Shown here one piece after another: positions 1 through 12,012 of a stretch of DNA of 64,000 bases. The translations under genes and the position numbers were made by a program. Under the pieces are notes generated by a model that was given only the letters and a program-made list of their open reading frames with translations, ran no database searches and had not been told where the DNA came from. The stretch's first letter is position 1; each line of letters opens with the position of its first letter. Source of the stretch: Haberlea rhodopensis (taxonomy: Eukaryota > Streptophyta > Magnoliopsida > Lamiales > Gesneriaceae); NCBI GenBank assembly GCA_907163345.1, contig CAJQUN010000058.1, positions 372,001-436,000 of the forward strand. The letters are read 5' to 3'.

Positions 1-138
1 TCACTAAAACAATTACCTAAAAAACCAAAAAAAAAAGTCTCGGAAACAACAAGATCTATCTTAAATCGAAACTCGGAGTTAGTATAAAAATTCCATTGTA
101 CATTGCTTAATTCCAAAACAGAAAATATTAAACACGAC

Positions 139-169
139 AAAAAAAAAAAAACACACACACACACACACA
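139..169. repeat. poly(A) and (AC)n microsatellite
   Basis: A run of A followed by about nine AC dinucleotides. It lies in the putative first intron of the left-edge gene. Confidence 0.85.
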
Positions 170-205
170 AAATGGAAAAATATCGAACTGAAAACAAAGA
201 ATAAC

Positions 206-247
206 CTCAGTCAAGGATGGGAGACTGGAGGTATTAGCTTCGGCCAT
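206..247 (-). CDS. possible first coding exon of a gene that leaves the window
   Basis: Read on the minus strand, an ATG at 247-245 opens a short reading frame of about 14 codons (it begins MAEANTSSL) that ends at GAG followed by a plausible GT donor at 205-204. The sequence before the ATG is GC-richer than its surroundings and looks like a plant 5' leader; the sequence after the donor is AT-rich with an (AC)n run, as in an intron. The rest of the gene would lie left of the window. I do not recognise the protein. The frame could continue without splicing, so this is a weak call. Confidence 0.3.
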
Positions 248-330
248 CGATACTATGGCGGCGGAGAATCGGTGGTCTGATTTAGCTTCGTCGCCACTCG
301 CCGGCAATAATGAACGTTACTAAATATTTT

Positions 331-1559
331 AAAGAAACAAGTTTAGTATTTATTCAATTTGTATTAAAATAGAGATCCATACAGTTTAATTTCATAGTAA
401 AGTCTTTTTTTTGTTTCAAAAAAAAAATTTGTTTAAAAAAAATCTTTTTTTAATTTTTTAGATAACTATAAATTTAGATATTAAATAAAACGATGTTATT
501 AGCTCTAAATTTTTGTTGTATATATAATCAAGGACGGACGTAAAATTTGTGGGTGGCAACAACAAAATATTGATATAAAAATGGAGGCCAACAAATTTTT
601 TAGGATCAAAATATAATTTAAAGGGGGTAAAAAGTAATTTTTGATGGATAATGTAATTTTTACAAATTAAAACTTTATTTTTAAAAATAAAATTTTTTAG
701 GTAATTAATGTTTTTGACAAGGGGGCCCACACTTGGGTTAGTTGGAGGTTTTTGTCTTACCTAATCCATGTGGTAGATCTAACCATGTATTTATGATCTC
801 TCAATATGGAATATCCCTAATGTATGATAGATGTACCTCATAAGGTGGTGTCCCATGGAGTAGCCAAGACCCTCCCCAGTTATATATAATCCATTCATGT
901 ATAAAATTTATATAAAATGGATTATATTCAATATAAAATGGAGTATAAATAATAGCAATCTAAATAAAGTGATCTCAACATATCGTGGACGTCTTCTGGA
1001 TTATATTCGATTACTTTAAATTTTATACGTTTAAATAAACAATATTTATATTATATTATAAGTATAAGTAGATTAAATAAACGAGATTAAATAAAGGTAA
1101 ACTCACCTAAAATCTCTCTACCGAAAATTTTCTTTAACTTCACTCCCTATGTAAGAGAATCTTTGTTTAAACTTCGTATTTCCATTTTCTACTTTGTTTT
1201 AGTTCTCTTGCTACCTCAAATGTCATAAAAGCTCATTTTCTAAATAGCATGGAACTCCCTATATTATCTGGACCTTGCAAAAAACCCGAAAACTTCATTT
1301 TTTAACTAATGAACTATTTTCAACAATTAAAATTATAACATGTCTATCTTACTTCTATATTACAATACAATTTTGACAAACTGGTATATATATGATGACC
1401 AAACCACTGTCGGGTAACCCACCAGGTTTTACGATGGATCCTCACAATCAACCACATGATCGCAACCGATGGTTCTGCAATGGGGTCTTCAGCAGTAGGC
1501 AGCACAACCCTAATTTGTTTCATCTTTGGACGTAGAGTATAACCAGATATATTAAGAAT
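331..1559. other. gene-free AT-rich stretch
   Basis: No coding frame with family character is visible. The reading frame at 458-730 (minus) is low-complexity AT-rich translation. The only structure I see is the TIR-like repeat at 1096-1210 and an AT-rich stretch at 1031-1093 that resembles 55228-55288 in direct orientation. Confidence 0.6.
1096..1210 (+). repeat. TIR-like repeat, left copy
   Basis: It begins GGTAAACTCACCTAAAATC. The reverse complement of 55080-55212 begins GGTAAATTCACGTAAAATCC, and the two stay roughly alignable for about 100 bases. They face each other and bracket the pararetrovirus with everything nested in it. This could be the terminal repeats of an older host element, or two independent MITEs of one family. 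Confidence 0.4.
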
Positions 1560-1975
1560 CTAAAGAAATTTGGGAGATAGATGGACAACAACTTTTCTTT
1601 TATCCTGAAAATATTTATAATATTTATTACATTAATACATCTCCTTCTGGAGGAAGACGAACTTGTTTAGCCTCTCATATAATGAGGCGTGACTCGAAAT
1701 ACATGAACTAAAATATTACAAACATAAATATTACAGAACAATCTTAACAAGAAAGAAAATTACCAAGCTCAGAAAGATGATTATTTTACATCTTGGAGAC
1801 GCTAAGATTTATTTGAAGAAAACAGAGAGAATGATCAATGTCTTCTGCTTTCTTCAGCCTATGAATTTCTAGAAGTCTGGAGATGTATTTGAAATCCAGA
1901 CTTCATTCTTGCCTATAATTAGACTTCATTGCATGCATCTTCTTTCTTGTTTGATACCTCGTAATCTCTTCTACT
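1560..1975 (-). promoter_or_regulatory. pararetroviral intergenic/promoter region (decayed)
   Basis: AT-rich non-coding stretch after the last viral frame on the minus strand. Near 1670-1690 the minus strand reads CATTATATGAGAGGC, which resembles the TATA-plus-initiator box of plant pararetrovirus promoters. It is followed by an AT-rich leader similar in composition to the leader beside the primer site at 54900-54966. The functional assignment is inferred from position and this box only. Confidence 0.4.
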
Positions 1976-3300
1976 TTGGGTAGAAGTGGTGCTCCTACCA
2001 TTTTGGCTTCTTTTGATAAAGATAGTGATCCTCGTCAGAGTTACATGACTTCTATCTCCTCGTGGTCCTTAAAAATTTGGTTTTGCGGTCTGCGAGAGAA
2101 TCTTTCACGTTTCCTAGTCCACCTGTCATCTTTTCTTTGGTCCCTTTTGATAGAGAATCATTTCCCGACAGTGGCTCATTTTGCTCTGGGTAGTTCGGGC
2201 AGATATGGTCATATCATCTTCCAAAGCGAGCCATGTTGTAGAACTTCCGGCATATCTCTTTGGTCGCCAGAATCTTGTTGTCCTACAATACCTGTCTTTC
2301 TTTTCAAAGATTTCTTCAGCAAATTTTGTGGTAGGGCTTGTCATGGAGTTTACCATGAAGGACTCTTTCGTTGTTTTCTGGAATATTTTGAACGGGTACT
2401 TGATTTTGTCATCTCAATGAGTCAAACCTATAATCCCCAAGTTTTTTTGGTAGTAATGTCGTCTTTTGTGAGCGGGGAAACTAATGTTGTCCCTCCGGGC
2501 GGTGACTTAATCTAGTCCATTGCCTTTAGTTAGGCCTTTGCAGCTTTATGAAATGGAAGCTGGGATGAAGGCCTCTTCCTGTGATTTCTGGAGCTACGGT
2601 TAAGAATTTTAACTCCAGAACATCTGTTCTTCCGAGTGTATGGTTATTTTATTATGAGTCATACACTCCCTTGTAGATCCATTCAAGTAATTTTGCAATC
2701 TACGAAAAACTTGGTTATGTGGTAAAGACTAAGGTTATGCAGCCAAATCAAATCACTCGCGGGCACTTTCAGGTTTGGTACCAGGATGCACCACATTCTT
2801 CTATATTTCCCGACCAGTCACTCGTTATTTTTCCGAGAATTACCCCCACTCTTGCGTAGAGTTTCTCCTATGTCTTTTGGAATTCCTGTAAAGGAAAAAC
2901 TTTAAACTCGTCAGTATTAACCTTAGACTTGCATGCCCATAGCCTAATGTTAATCTCTCCCTCTTTAACCCCAGAGGTGTTGGGTTGGCTTTATTATTCA
3001 GGCATCCTAGTACCTGGGAATCGATGTTTCCTTCTTTATCCTCCTCGAAAGGATCGATACTAGGACTTGTGTGTGGTGGTACTTGACTCCCCAACCCCGG
3101 TTGATGAGCCCGGTTCTCGTAAACATGACTTTAGCTTTGATGTCGAAGCATCCCGTCGGAGAGGAATATAAAGACTATCCCATAGACATGTGTGAGCCTG
3201 CATAGTAGCCTTCATAGCCTGCTGGACTTTTGTGAGATCCATTGCTTGTGATTGACCCCCGACCTGAGTATTAATCACAATATCGTTGATCTACTTGTCC
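1976..3300 (-). pseudogene. EPRV 3'-terminal ORF region (transactivator position), broken
   Basis: Fragments of minus-strand reading frames (3278-3060, 3094-2840, 2356-2126) in several frames downstream of RNase H. Near 2250 one frame resembles a degraded zinc knuckle: a CY pair, then H and IC at the right spacing, with the second cysteine position lost. In caulimovirids this place holds the inclusion-body/transactivator protein. I could not confirm that identity from conserved residues. The plus-strand frame at 1976-2515 is its antisense shadow. Confidence 0.35.
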
Positions 3301-3429
3301 AGCTCCTCCAGATTTTCTCTAAGGTGCTTTGATCTCGTTATGATGGAGTTGGCTTCACTCGCATCCATGTCTTGTTAAGAAAATTTTTATCAGATTTCAT
3401 AATGACAATATTATAATCATAATATTGGC

Positions 3430-4940
3430 ATTCAGCTTTGTCATCTCAAAAAATCCTAGCATTTTTTGGTTTAGATTCAATTTTATTTTTCACAAAAGAC
3501 TTGACACTTGTACTATCAATTGTAAGAATAAATTTATTTGCAAGTAAAAATAATGGCCATTTATTTTTAAAAGCCTTTTGGACAACAAAATACTCATTCT
3601 CGTCGATATGTCATCTGATAACTTCGATGTCTTGAAATAGAGTGCTACAGTATCTGCATTGCACTTCTCCATCTGGTGTGGCCTTCATGAGAACTGCTGC
3701 CCACCAATGATCATTGGCATCAGTGTATAATACCAGATCATCCTTGTTGTTTGGAATTGTAAGTTTTGGTAGTTGCCTGCAAACCCCCTTAAGTTGTTTA
3801 ACAGCTTGTCGGTGTTCTTCATTCCATTCAAACTTAACATCTTTTTTGAGCAGTGCATTGAAAACCTTTCTGTGCATTGCTAGATTATTGATGAACATTT
3901 CAGCAAAATTAACAACTCCAAGAAAAACTACGAAGCTGCTTCAAATCCTTGATCATCTGGATATACTTGCACATTCTCAACAACGTGTTTCTGAAGAATG
4001 ATTCCAGATTCATCGATTTCAATCCCAATAAACTCCACTTGTCTTGTAGCAATTACTGCATTTATTTCGGACAGCACTCATCATTCCTTGTAGAAAACAT
4101 CGGATTTCCAAGTGTTTAAGATGTTCCTTCATGTTTTTTGATGCGATGAGGATGTCATTGATGTATACGAACATGAAGCTGAAATAATCCTTGAAGATAT
4201 TATCCATCTTTCTCTGATATATCTGGGGAGCATTTGTCATCCATTAGCATGACATTCCAAATATAGTGTCCTTGTGGTATGGAGAATGTTGTGAATCTTT
4301 TGCTAGCTTCCTCCATCCTTATCTTGTAGAATCCAGACTTCCAGTCGAACTTAAAAATACTTTCGCATTTTTGATACAATTTACCAAATGTTCTTTACTC
4401 GGGATATAGTATCCATCGAATTCCAATATTTCGTTCATCCCTTTGTAGTTGATCACCAATCTTGGTTTTCCACTTTTAATTTCGCCATGGTTTCGAGCAA
4501 GAAATCCTGGGCTGCTGTATGGAGAAATATCTGCTGAGATAAACTTAAGTTCAAGGTTTTCCGTAATTATTATCTCATGTCCTTCCGATCTTCCTAGTTC
4601 ATGGGAATCGGTATGTACCTTACAAACTCATTTTATTTTATGTCTTTTACCTTCAAAGAAGCTCTGAACTCATTCCTGACCCACCAAGCCAGATGATCTT
4701 CATTGTAGTTCCTCTGAATCTTCTTTTTCATATCCTATATAGTAATTTGTTCTTCGAAGGTAGCATCAGGTTTTGGAACCTCTCTTGTAATGCCTTCTTC
4801 AGTAGCAACAGGATTTCTGGATCAAGTTCTTCTTCATCTTGTTCTCTGAAGGACATAGCGTTCTTCCCATCAAACATGTGATTATCCTTTTGACTGGAAC
4901 CTTGTTGTCTGAATTGAAGAATCACCTAACCGAATTTTCA
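3430..4940 (-). pseudogene. EPRV reverse transcriptase and RNase H, broken
   Basis: Reverse transcriptase copies the viral RNA into DNA and RNase H removes the RNA strand. The RT active-site block is visible near 4167-4150 but reads YIND instead of YIDD, so one catalytic aspartate is replaced. RNase H begins at about 3800 with the YTDA block and continues in another frame to about 3440, with the family's HWWAAVL-like and LLANKF-like blocks. Multiple frameshifts and stops separate the pieces. The caulimovirid character rests on the RNase H wording, which differs from that of the LTR elements elsewhere in the window. Confidence 0.7.
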
Positions 4941-5149
4941 ATGATCCTTCATATTTGTGTTGGATTTTTCCTTCATCATCACGTTTGTTGTGAAAATTAT
5001 GGGGAATTTCATGTTAAATGCCTCAATTAGTCTCTAGACAATGATCTTATGATCACAAAGGGTTGTGAAGATAAGCCTACGTGTCTCATTTTCATGTGTA
5101 AACCCCTTGAATGTTAGAAGAAAATTGTTTCCTAGTAGCATATCAGCTC

Positions 5150-6640
5150 CTGCATCATGGAAATAAATAGGTGGAGTCTTGACTTTGTACCAAGGGGTAC
5201 CGCCTGCTCCTCCGATGATCGTTTCCGTTGTCTGGACTCATTCATCAAGAATAAGAATCCTTTTAGAAAAGTCTCTCCTGTACTATTTGGTAGTTTCTCA
5301 CCAACTTATTTGGGGAAGATGTTTCGTCTGGCATTGCATATTACAGCTCCTGAATCGATATAAGCTACAAAATATTATGCTCGATATTTCTCGTATAACA
5401 TCTCGACTGAGATATATATTGAGAATGGACTGGTGGTCATCAGATTCTTTATCTTTTCCCTTCCACCGTGAATTCCATTCCATCATGCAATCTTTCCCAA
5501 GGTTTGTGTTCCTCTAGAAACCCAATTCCAAGGATAAGTTGTTTTGGATTCTTCCTGATGTCCCGTCAATTGTTAGTTCAATTTCACCAATTTTCAGGTT
5601 TCCTTGATATCTGCCAACTGTAGGCTGTTTTAAATAATATAAGACATCACAAAGAAAGATGTAATCCTTTTAAGTGATATCAAAGATTTTCTCAACTTCT
5701 CGCCAGCCTTCTGGGCACTTCAGTACTCCTGTTGTTTTGAATACACAAGGGATTTTCTGAATCCTGATCGAGGCTACTTTCTATTTTTTCCCCGGGATAG
5801 TTGCTGATTAACCTATCATGTTGGAAAGACATCCTTCTTGGCTCGATCATAAGGTTTCTGCTTCTATCAAGACCGGCTGATCTAGTATCCTCATGTCGAT
5901 CTTTCTAATTGCGGAGTATCAATGATATCCATCAACAATGCTTTTGCGAAATCTTCGAATATTTTGGGGACTTTGATGAATTCATTTCTCAAGAATACTT
6001 CTGAATGACGAGTATTTGAGAGTGCGTATGACACCTTGTAGGTGATCGAGTAAGCGTATTCCCTTTCTTTCATCGAATCACTGCTTTTAAAATCTTGATG
6101 AAGAGTAAGAACCTTGTTGCAATCTCAATCTACCAAATTGTATGAAATTCTTGGATAGATGTTGAAAGCCATCTTTTATGCATACATATTTCCTGCAACA
6201 ACTCCCAAACAAGAATCTTTGAGGTTCGGGATCCTTTTGTCAAAGATTGTCATGTTGAGTGGCGAATCAATTCATTCCTTGAAAGTTGCTTTGATGACGA
6301 CTCTAATGGCTCCGATATGAATCCATGAGAGTGTGTTAGAAACTTCTCTTTTGACCTTGTTCTTAATCTCCTGTATTTCTCTGTAGGGGATTAACTGCAT
6401 CTCAATTTGATTACCCGTGAATTCCATTGATATCGCAAATTCTCCTATTGTTACCTTATCGATAATCTGATGCTACCTGCTTCGAATACCAATCATATCC
6501 ATGGCTCTTTCCATTGCTCCAAATACATCTGAAGCCTTGGTTCTTATTTCATGATTCTCATGAGCATTTTATGAGAAACCGTTATGTGATAGAAGAATCA
6601 TGTTGTATCTTCTCCGATCATGTGTTGAAAGAATTCTCCT
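5150..6640 (-). pseudogene. EPRV protease region and linker, broken
   Basis: The retropepsin active-site motif DSGA, preceded by an AYI block, lies at 5356-5345 on the minus strand, upstream of RT as expected in a caulimovirid polyprotein. The surrounding frames are interrupted. The stretch from about 5600 to 6640 is probably the linker between coat protein and protease and shows only short frames. Confidence 0.55.
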
Positions 6641-8061
6641 TCACACTGATTCCAAATTGGATCCACTTCCTTCTTCAGAATACATCTTTTCTTCATAGAT
6701 GCTTTCATCTGAGGGAATGTCCTCAAATTGATACACATGCACAAAATCTTGGAAATAAACAGCATCTTCGAACTCATTGGTATGCTCGAACTGTTTCGTT
6801 CCTCGTTTTTGGTTCTCTTGAAAATATGTAGAGATATGTCTCGTTGCTCCGCATGTACAACAGTTAAAACTTTCATTCGCTCTAGTATGAGTTCGTCTGA
6901 AATTTCTTTTTGTTGGTGCTCTGCTAGTACTTTCTTGATTAGAACATGTTGACTTGGTTCTACTCCTTGTTGGTCCTGATCTTTGCCCTGGTCTATAACT
7001 TCGGTCTTTTTATTTTGACTAGAACTTTCTAGGTGTCCATGAAGACCTAACTCTTCTCGAACTACTTCCTCGGGTATATGGATGATTTCCGTGTTTCTTC
7101 ATCTTACGCCTTTGGGGGTAGTTTCCAACGACAATAAGGATGTCGTTTTGGACACATCGGAGAGGAACTATTTTGTTTAATCCTCTTAATCTCTTGTAAT
7201 TCTTTTGAAGTGCTTCTTGATGGCACCACTCTGCAAGTCTAACTTTGAGAAATGACATTCTCCTTGCCACCCATCTTTGTTTCATTTGGTATATACTCAT
7301 GTATAAGCATTTCTCTCCATGGGCTTGGAATTTTGGCAAAGAATAGCTCAGATGCTTTTGTATCATCAATCTTTGTGTTCCAACTATACTCTGTGAAGAG
7401 TTTTATGTACTCATCTACATGGCAGATGTCATGTAATTCAAGGCTGTAAAGAGTGTGTTTGTACTTTTTAGCCTTCTCTTGTTCCATTCCTTCGATGTAT
7501 CCAATTCCTATGAAAGGATTCTGAATAATTTTGCCATCCTGCCAATAATTGTCTTTAGTGACTCTCCGGCTAAAACTTCCCTCTCTGGTGCTTTGGGAAG
7601 TGAGTTCCCAAGCAATTTCAGTTGATCCATCCAAGCTCATATTAAGAAGTAATACGAACCCTTCTTTGTTGAGGTCAAGCGTCCCTGTTGCAATTCTCAT
7701 GGTGGATGCCCACTCATCGATCAATACCTCTCGATTGTTAAAATCCAAGATATCCATATTGAGCATAAGACCATATGGATGTATCGAATCTAGCTGAGAT
7801 TTCCCGTATGGAGATTGATGTATATCTGGTCTACTGGATGGGCTCCTTGTTCCAACTGGGGATCTAATCTCCGGTGGTGAAATCTCCATTGTCAGGCATG
7901 TTCTGATCTCTTGGTGGTGGATTATGTGACCCAAATCTTTTAGTCTCGGGTGATCTCTGTGGTGGATGCTTTTGATTATTTCTGGATACCAAATCTCTCG
8001 ATCCATCCGCCTGGTTCAACATATTTACGGGATTAAGTCGCAAATGACTCCGCAAGATCAT
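6640..8061 (-). pseudogene. EPRV coat protein and zinc-knuckle region, broken
   Basis: The minus frames 8006-7239 (255 codons), 8061-7864 and 7369-7019 carry the coat-protein region in overlapping frames: a Pro/Ser/Arg-rich N-terminal part and a folded part resembling caulimovirid capsid domains. Near 6860-6820 another frame carries a zinc knuckle (CCTCG, then H four residues later) whose last cysteine is phenylalanine, followed by a Glu/Asp-rich tail ending in a stop near 6640. The protein would package the genome; this copy cannot be made intact. Confidence 0.6.
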
Positions 8062-8489
8062 GTTGATCCTCTAGATTAATGTTTCCATTACTTTCTGGGA
8101 ATTATTGGTATAAGACCCCAATTCCTAATCTTGTCATTAGTGCATTGACATGATCATTTGTGTATATTATTATAGCATTAAGGAGTTCTCTTCATATACC
8201 CCGCACTTATGCCATGACCTCTATAAAAAAAATTCCAATAGAAGTCCCCAAACACGAAACACAAATCACATGCGTAATGCACTAATATGTTTTCAATTCA
8301 TTATTAATCAATTTCCTCTCAATTAAATTGCATGCAACACACAATGAAAAGAGAACCTCAAGACATTTATACAAACTATATACACGTATAGAAATGCTCA
8401 CAGACGAGCATTTAACAAATAAGTGTGTATCTATCTGTATAAAACAAATGCTCTAGACCAAAAACTGGTACCTTGCTTCTGGGAGCCTT

Positions 8490-10146
8490 GATGCGTGTGA
8501 AACGTACCGCAAGTGTACGGTGTCAAGTTTTAGTATAGAATTTTAAAATACAGATGTCGAACCCACAGAGATTGAAAATTAAGTTACACCAAGTACTGTA
8601 ATTATAATAGTCTCGACTTTATTTAGACAATCGAGAGCATAATTATTATATTAATCTACTAAAATAAAGTAATAATTTAACAAGATGAAGAATTTAAGTG
8701 GAGAAAATCAATGAGAACGGATTCTAGAGGTTCGACTTCACTCAACTATCCACTATGTCGTGTTCTTCTAATTTATTAACCACGAATCCTATGTTATCTA
8801 TTACCTCTCCCGAGTGTTAAATAGAAATAATCATTCAACAATCATCTTGATGTGCCCACCTAAGATAAATTATTAAACAATTTCAATAGCGCTAGATTCT
8901 TTCTATGGCTTCGTTGGAGTTATATGTCTCCCGACTATATAAACTTCCAACGATGTAAATTTCTACGGTCCTATTCAAAACCCCCTCTCCCGAGTGATAG
9001 ATTCTAAATAAATATGACGAATCAACTAGTGATCAATTAATTGAAACGCATTCAAATCAGGAATCACAAATAAACCAAACGAAAAACCAAAATGTATTCA
9101 ATCAATAATCAATGACACAGGTTCAAGTCAATATCCGTCTAACTCTAGAATAATAAATTAGTTCATGAATACATTAAATAAACACATAGACATGTTCTTA
9201 ATCATCATAAACATAAAGGAAGAGATAATCAAACGAATTGGATGATGGTCCTCCGTCCCCGGTAGTCGCCGTCGTCTTCTCCGTCGTCAAAATCTCTACC
9301 CTTCGGTGTAAGCGCACCGCCTCGAATGATCTCCTCCCCTTCCACTACCTCACGTTTGGTCTCGGTTGCTCTTCTTAGTCGTGCGTGAGTTGCTACTGGT
9401 CTGTATGTGAATTGCCCCCCGTAAAACTCTCGCCTGCTCCCTTTTTTTTTTTCCAATATCTATGCGTATCTCTTTCTTTAAAAGATTTCCCGAGAGTTCC
9501 TCTACTCTCCTTCTTTCCTTGTACGTGTATCCCATCTTCCTTTTATAATTTATTCCCAAATCTCATGTATATATATTATATTATATTATATTATAATATA
9601 ATATAATATAATCTTGCCATTTGACATGTCCCGGTACATGATTATTTCACCGTTGAGTCCCGTGCATCGAATAAGGAAAGTCTCCAAATTCCATTGGCGT
9701 AATTACGCCTCCGATGTGGCGTAGTTACGCCTGTCGATGTGTCACAAAATCTGGCTTCCCGCGTGATAGGCGTAATTACGCCTCCAAAGTGGCGTAGTTA
9801 CGCCACTTAAATTCTCAAAAGCCGTGGGCTAGGCGTAGTTACGCCTCAAAGTAGGCGTAATTACGCCTGTATGAAATTCTTTAAAAACTCAAATGCCGTG
9901 AGTTAGGCGTAGTTACGCCTCAAAGTAAGCGTCTTTACGCCTATTGCCATGATTGATAGTGTAGATTTTTGGCTTCAATTCATCCGTTCCTTCCGTCATT
10001 TGCACCCTTTTAGTCCACAAAACATGTAATTACCTGGATTCCTGCAAAACAACACAGAACAAGACCAAAAGTGTAATTCTGATCGAAAACTAACACTAAA
10101 CCATGCAAAATAAGAGGAAATATAAGTGTATAAAATACACTTATCA
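8490..10146 (-). repeat. element A 3' LTR
   Basis: 1657 bp, with TGAT...ATCA ends. It contains the palindrome array at 9696-9942, a TATA-like TTATAAAAGG near 9545 (minus) and the 22-nt U5 motif at about 8507-8528. The minus-strand frames at 9229-9559 inside it are not conserved coding sequence. Confidence 0.9.
9696..9942. repeat. array of GGCGTAATTACGCC palindromes (left LTR of A)
   Basis: About eight near-copies of a 14-nt self-complementary word (core GGCGTARTTACGCC), spaced about 20-50 nt apart and separated by unrelated sequence. The whole array lies upstream of the TATA-like box in the element's own orientation. It is not a CRISPR array: the repeats are short and palindromic, and the spacers are of unequal length. 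Confidence 0.9.
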
Positions 10147-10160
10147 AACCCCCTAAACTT
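10147..10160 (-). promoter_or_regulatory. terminal polypurine tract of element A
   Basis: On the minus strand AAGTTTAGGGGGTT directly precedes the 3' LTR. In LTR elements this purine tract primes plus-strand DNA synthesis. Confidence 0.85.
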
Positions 10161-11698
10161 AAACTTTTGATAGTCCCGAGCAAAATAGAAATGGAAAAAG
10201 ACTAAGAAATAAAAGAGAAAAAGAAAACACACTACTAACGCAAGTCATGAAATGTTATAATTGCAAATTGGCCTCGAAGATCAATTGTCTAAAAATTTTA
10301 AGTCAAGTATGCATATCAGTCTACTCAAGAGTTCTCAAGTGTGTGTGTCACCACTTCCATTTAACCATTAAAGCAATCTTTACTCACACAAATCAATATG
10401 ACTTTGCAAGGTGTATTGGTTCATTTGCATTGTTCATACAAAGGTGTATAACTTTGACCAACAGTGAACAATGCATCAAATCAAAGTAATGAGATGTGCG
10501 TGTGTGAATGTCAAAATCCATATGCATTACAAGTGTTTCTCGAGAGTCCATAGGCTTACAATTCGTAACATTCTCTACTAGTATATTAGATGAATGTGGC
10601 TTGGTCAGTAGGTCTTAATAGGCTTGTAATGTAAGGCCTTGGCTCATGGCTACAATAAAAAGATAGGAATTTCAAAACAAGTGAGTAAGTCATATTAACC
10701 ATGATGCGCACTCTCATCTCAATTTCGATTCCTTCTATTGATGATTCATCATTTTTTTTTCTTTTCAAATTTGGATTCACCCTCCTTTCTCATCCGCCTC
10801 ATCATTCACCTCATTATTTTCTCGTTCTTTCCATCACTTATTTCTTCACCTCTTCAACAATCTTTTTATGCATTCATTCCCTTTTTTCTTTATTTCTCTC
10901 CTTCAAATTTTTTTTCCAATAAGAACATGAGAGATATTTGAAATTTTAAAGTGCAATAGGGGCTTACTCACTTGAGGGTAGGAAATAGTGTATAAGCTTT
11001 AGTAAGGTGGTCGATGTGGGATTTTGAAATGATGCCGAATGGAGGTTATTATGTGCCTAAGCACATGCCATTCGATTTTCAATAAGCTCAAAAGGGTAAC
11101 TACAGATGAAAATGATGTATTTTGGTGGCTTCAAAGGCTCAAACTAAGCAAAAATTGCCTAATTCCTTCCTAGGCCACATAACATCCGTATTTCGCCTCA
11201 AAGGATACTAAAGCAAGTTCTCGACTACTCTCAATTCACAAATAATTTATATGGTATGACCAATGTGCTCAAATAGTATCTCAAAACCAAGGTGATATAA
11301 GAAAGAAATTTGAATGAGATTCTAAAACATAATGCAACAATTCAATCCTCATTCTTTTACGTTTAAGCTCAAAGGGGCTACTATGGCAAATTTATATCAA
11401 TGAATAAAGGCCCAAAATATTATCAAAAATTGCCTATATCATATTTGTGTTCATTCAAATCAACTTTAATTGGTCAAATGGTCATGGTCTCTAGTGCATG
11501 AATATGTAAGAAACTCAAGAGCAAAGTGAACAAAAATTTTAAAATTTTCACAAATAAGCTCAATTCTTCATCATCGGCCTTCACAATTACTTCAAATCAC
11601 GACTTATGACACAAAAAGAAAAAGAAAATGACTAAAAAAAACACAACACAAAACACACATAGGAATCCAGGAAACAAAACATCTTCAGTGTTTAAACA
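10161..11698 (-). other. non-coding spacer between two purine tracts of element A
   Basis: About 1.5 kb between the internal purine tract (11699-11711) and the terminal one. It contains no convincing frame: the plus-strand frames around 10700-10940 are pyrimidine-run translations. Equivalent spacers of about 1.2 kb occur in D (34241-35431) and E (36450-37645). Confidence 0.6.
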
Positions 11699-11802
11699 CC
11701 CCCCCAAACTTAAAATCGTGCATTGTCCTCAATGTACCATACAACGTATAAAATAAGGGACAGCACACCTACCTGCGACGACGATCGTCAGTAATCGTCG
11801 TC
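11699..11802 (-). promoter_or_regulatory. conserved cis-module of element A: stop-codon hairpin, CATTG hairpin, internal purine tract
   Basis: On the minus strand, in order: a 26-nt hairpin (11802-11777) with 9-bp arms GACGACGAT/ATCGTCGTC and a TGA stop in the loop; 42 nt later CATTGAGGACAATG (11734-11721), which can form a 5-bp stem; 9 nt later AAGTTTGGGGGGG (11711-11699). The same three parts with nearly the same spacing occur in D at 34130-34240. The frame entering the stop ends HEHEMDDDY, and D's ends EHDEDDDQ, so a short remnant of the same 3' ORF survives in A behind a splice-acceptor-like TTTTTCCCATTGCAG near 11880. Confidence 0.7.
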
Positions 11803-11967
11803 CATCTCATGCTCATGGGTATGGTGAGAAGATGATGATAGGGACCTCCGCATCAGTATAGACCCTGCAATGGGAAAAATAATGATCAATCGGCTATGAA
11901 TAAGACATGCTACTAAAATGCAATACTAAAATTAAAAACTGAAATAAAATAAAAAGGATACAAGGCT

Positions 11968-12000
11968 TGGGTTGCCTCCCAAGAAGCGCTTTGTTTAAAG
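11968..12000 (-). promoter_or_regulatory. conserved GGTTGCCTCCCAA motif of Athila/Tat elements
   Basis: In plus orientation TTGGGTTGCCTCCCAAG, then AGCGCTTTGTTTAA. Element E has nearly the same string at 37760-37793, just after its integrase frame. In A it follows the gag-like ORF directly, which suggests that the part of pol before it was deleted and this junction kept. Confidence 0.65.
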
Positions 12001-12012
12001 TCGTCAGCCAGA

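Larger units (their letters stand above)
1560..8105 (-). mobile_element. endogenous pararetrovirus, main segment
   Basis: Old, inactive copy of a caulimovirid-type plant pararetrovirus, read right to left. In order on the minus strand: coat-protein region (about 8061-7019), CCHC zinc knuckle (about 6860), aspartic protease motif DSGA (5356-5345), reverse transcriptase (about 4900-3900), RNase H (3898 to about 3440), a downstream region in the position of a transactivator (3300-1976) and an AT-rich region with a promoter-like box (1975-1560). All parts are broken by frameshifts and stops. The missing beginning lies at 54194-54975. Together the two segments are about 7.3 kb, a normal caulimovirid genome size. 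The genus is not assigned; the layout fits Florendovirus or Petuvirus relatives. Confidence 0.75.

Noticed and set aside
458..730. 90-codon minus-strand frame
   Set aside because: AT-rich low-complexity sequence translating to Phe/Leu/Ile/Lys; no start context or domain.
1976..2515. 179-codon plus-strand frame
   Set aside because: It lies antisense to the pararetroviral 3' region and has no domain.
9229..9559. Basic minus-strand frames in the LTR of A as a small regulatory protein
   Set aside because: They overlap in two frames with a pyrimidine-rich leader; nothing indicates translation.
9696..9942. Regularly recurring palindromes suggesting a CRISPR array
   Set aside because: The repeat is only about 14 nt and self-complementary, spacing is irregular, the host is a plant, and the array lies in both LTRs of one retrotransposon.
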